Shown here: one piece after another, positions 5,373 to 6,924 of the stretch
Numbering within the stretch: the stretch's first letter is position 1
Layout of the letters: every line of letters begins with the position of its first letter
Assembly (NCBI GenBank): GCA_030633285.1
Contig: DAOVTC010000056.1
Span: 1-6,924 of the forward strand
Reading direction: 5' to 3'
Length of the DNA stretch: 6,924 nucleotides
Origin: Flavobacteriaceae bacterium
Lineage (GTDB): Bacteria; Bacteroidota; Bacteroidia; Flavobacteriales; Flavobacteriaceae
Notes under the pieces: generated by a model
Seen by the model: only the letters and a program-made list of their open reading frames with translations
Databases searched by the model: none
Told to the model about the DNA's origin: nothing
Translations under genes and position numbers: made by a program

Positions 5373-6923
5373 ATGTCTATAGATATAAATAAGGTTTTAA
5401 AAACATTAGGTATTACTGATGTAAACATGGGAGTTTCAACCGGACAAGAATGGTTTGAAACCAAAGGAACTATTACCTCTTCATCATCTCCAAATGATGG
5501 GAAAGAAATTGCAAAAGTTAAAAATGCTACTTTAGATGACTATGAAATGGTAGTAGCTAAAGCACAAGAGGCTTTTAAAGTTTGGAAACTTGTTCCTGCT
5601 CCTGAAAGAGGAGAAGTTGTTCGCCAAATTGGTTTAGAATTAAGAAAATATAAAGATGATCTTAGTGCATTAGTATCCTATGAAATGGGTAAAATTTTTC
5701 AAGAAGGAAAAGGTGAAGTACAGGAAATGATTGATATATGTGATTTTGCTGTTGGTCAATCACGTTTAATCAATGGTGTTTCTTTACAATCAGAAAGACG
5801 AGAACACAGATTATTTGAACAATACCAACCACTAGGAATTGTGGGTATTGTTACATCTTTCAACTTTCCTGTAGCTGTTTGGGCTTGGAATTCTGCTTTA
5901 GCTGCTATAGCAGGAGATGTGGTTATTTGGAAACCTTCATCAAAAACTCCTTTAACTGCACTTGCAACTCAAAAAATCATTAGTTCTGTATTGGCAAAAA
6001 ATAATGTTCCAGAAGGTGTATTTAACCTTGTTGTTGCTAAATCTTCAGTAATGGGTGATAACTTTATAGCTGACAAAAGAATTCCTCTTATGTCTGTTAC
6101 AGGTTCAACTGCAGTTGGAAAAAGAGTTGGTGGAATAGTTGGAAAAAGATTAGGAAAAACAATTTTAGAATTAGGTGGTAATAATGCAGTTATCATAACA
6201 CCAAATGCCGATATTAAAATGGCAATAGCATCTACCGTTTTTGGAACAGTAGGAACTGCCGGACAACGTTGTACTTCAACAAGAAGAATAATTATCCACG
6301 AAAGTGTTTACGATCAAGTAAAAGATTCTATGGTAAATGCTTATAAAAGTGTTGCTTCAAAAATTGGAAACCCATTAGATGAAAAATTCTTAGTTGGACC
6401 ACTAATTGATGAACATTCTGTAAATGCTTTTACAAATGCTGTAAAAAGTGTTGTTAAAGAAGGTGGTAAAATTTTATTTGGTGGTGAAATAATGCAAGGT
6501 AAAGGATTTGAGTCTGGTAATTTTGTTATGCCTTGTATTGCCGAAGCTAAAAATGAATATGAAATAGTTCAGGAAGAAACTTTTGCTCCTATTGTATATT
6601 TAATAAAATATAGCGGAGATATTTATGATGCTATAGCTATTCAAAATAATGTACCACAAGGATTATCATCATGTGTGTTTACTTTAAATATGCGTGAAGC
6701 TGAAATTTTTGTTTCAGCAGTAGGGTCTGATTGTGGTATTGCTAACGTAAATGTTGGTACTTCTGGTGCTGAAATTGGTGGAGCTTTTGGTGGAGAAAAA
6801 GATACCGGAGGTGGAAGAGAATCTGGTTCTGATTCTTGGAAAATTTATATGCGACGTCAAACAAGTACAGTAAATTATAGTACAGAACTTCCTTTAGCTC
6901 AAGGTATAAATTTTGACTTTTAG
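5373..6923 (+). CDS. amaB: L-piperidine-6-carboxylate (aminoadipate semialdehyde) dehydrogenase, ALDH7/antiquitin type
   Basis: This is a complete 516-residue NAD-dependent aldehyde dehydrogenase. Visible residues include oxyanion-hole N164 (TSFNFP), K187 (WKPSS), the cofactor loop TGSTAVGK (243-250), general base E266 (ELGGNNA), catalytic C300 (GTAGQRCTS) and E402/F404 (EETFAP). The C-terminal stretch 468-511 (IGGAFGGEKDTGGGRESGSDSWK...TSTVNYSTELPLAQG) is the signature I associate with the ALDH7/antiquitin branch. Enzymes of this branch oxidise alpha-aminoadipate 6-semialdehyde, which is in equilibrium with piperideine-6-carboxylate, to alpha-aminoadipate in lysine degradation. A Flavobacterium homologue is known as pcd. 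The upstream lysine 6-aminotransferase is not in the window. The start ATG at 5373 gives the usual family length. It follows the DUF1858 gene by 19 nt and its stop is one base from the window end. Other aldehyde substrates are possible. Confidence 0.93.
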   Translation: MSIDINKVLKTLGITDVNMGVSTGQEWFETKGTITSSSSPNDGKEIAKVKNATLDDYEMVVAKAQEAFKVWKLVPAPERGEVVRQIGLELRKYKDDLSALVSYEMGKIFQEGKGEVQEMIDICDFAVGQSRLINGVSLQSERREHRLFEQYQPLGIVGIVTSFNFPVAVWAWNSALAAIAGDVVIWKPSSKTPLTALATQKIISSVLAKNNVPEGVFNLVVAKSSVMGDNFIADKRIPLMSVTGSTAVGKRVGGIVGKRLGKTILELGGNNAVIITPNADIKMAIASTVFGTVGTAGQRCTSTRRIIIHESVYDQVKDSMVNAYKSVASKIGNPLDEKFLVGPLIDEHSVNAFTNAVKSVVKEGGKILFGGEIMQGKGFESGNFVMPCIAEAKNEYEIVQEETFAPIVYLIKYSGDIYDAIAIQNNVPQGLSSCVFTLNMREAEIFVSAVGSDCGIANVNVGTSGAEIGGAFGGEKDTGGGRESGSDSWKIYMRRQTSTVNYSTELPLAQGINFDF

Positions 6924-6924
6924 A

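Noticed and set aside
5969..6196. Minus-strand open frame inside amaB
   Set aside because: Lies opposite conserved ALDH motifs including the cofactor loop and general base; no independent evidence of coding.

Overview
The window comes from an AT-rich (roughly 30% GC) member of the Bacteroidota, most likely a Flavobacteriaceae-type marine or soil bacterium. Four things point there: intergenic TAnnTTTG elements (the -7 box of the Bacteroidota primary sigma factor), starts without Shine-Dalgarno sequences, a lipoprotein whose cysteine is followed by an SSDDD stretch, and gene families typical of flavobacteria. Protein names below rest on motifs read by eye, not on database searches.

Layout. (1) 1-649, minus: the N-terminal 216 residues of a secreted M1-family aminopeptidase, cut by the window edge. 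(2) 650-799: a divergent promoter region with a near-perfect -7 box in each direction. (3) 800-1652, plus: a TatA/B-type translocase subunit, then an overlapping or abutting PAP2-family membrane phosphatase. (4) 1727-2704, minus: a LuxE-like ANL-superfamily acyl-protein synthetase, convergent with the phosphatase gene. (5) 2799-5044, plus: a tight three-gene unit (gaps of 7 and 1 nt) encoding a probable surface lipoprotein, an ECF sigma factor, and a 424-residue protein with a short cytoplasmic N-terminus, one inner-membrane helix, a 120-residue low-complexity linker and a C-terminal outer-membrane beta-barrel. (6) 5053-5110: two back-to-back hairpins, the second a strong terminator, followed at once by a new -7 box. 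(7) 5144-6923, plus: a small CxxC protein of the DUF1858 type, then a complete antiquitin-type (ALDH7) aldehyde dehydrogenase, probably L-piperidine-6-carboxylate/aminoadipate-semialdehyde dehydrogenase of lysine catabolism. Its stop codon is one base from the window end.

The most interesting region is the third operon (5). The sigma factor is followed by a protein that could connect the cytoplasm to the outer membrane in one chain. This architecture matches what I recall as 'dual membrane-spanning anti-sigma factors' (Dma) paired with their ECF sigma factors in Bacteroides thetaiotaomicron. The upstream lipoprotein could be a third, cell-surface component. The rest of the window looks like ordinary housekeeping and envelope genes. 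I saw no tRNA, rRNA, CRISPR array, insertion sequence or prophage, and no gene-free stretch longer than about 150 bases.
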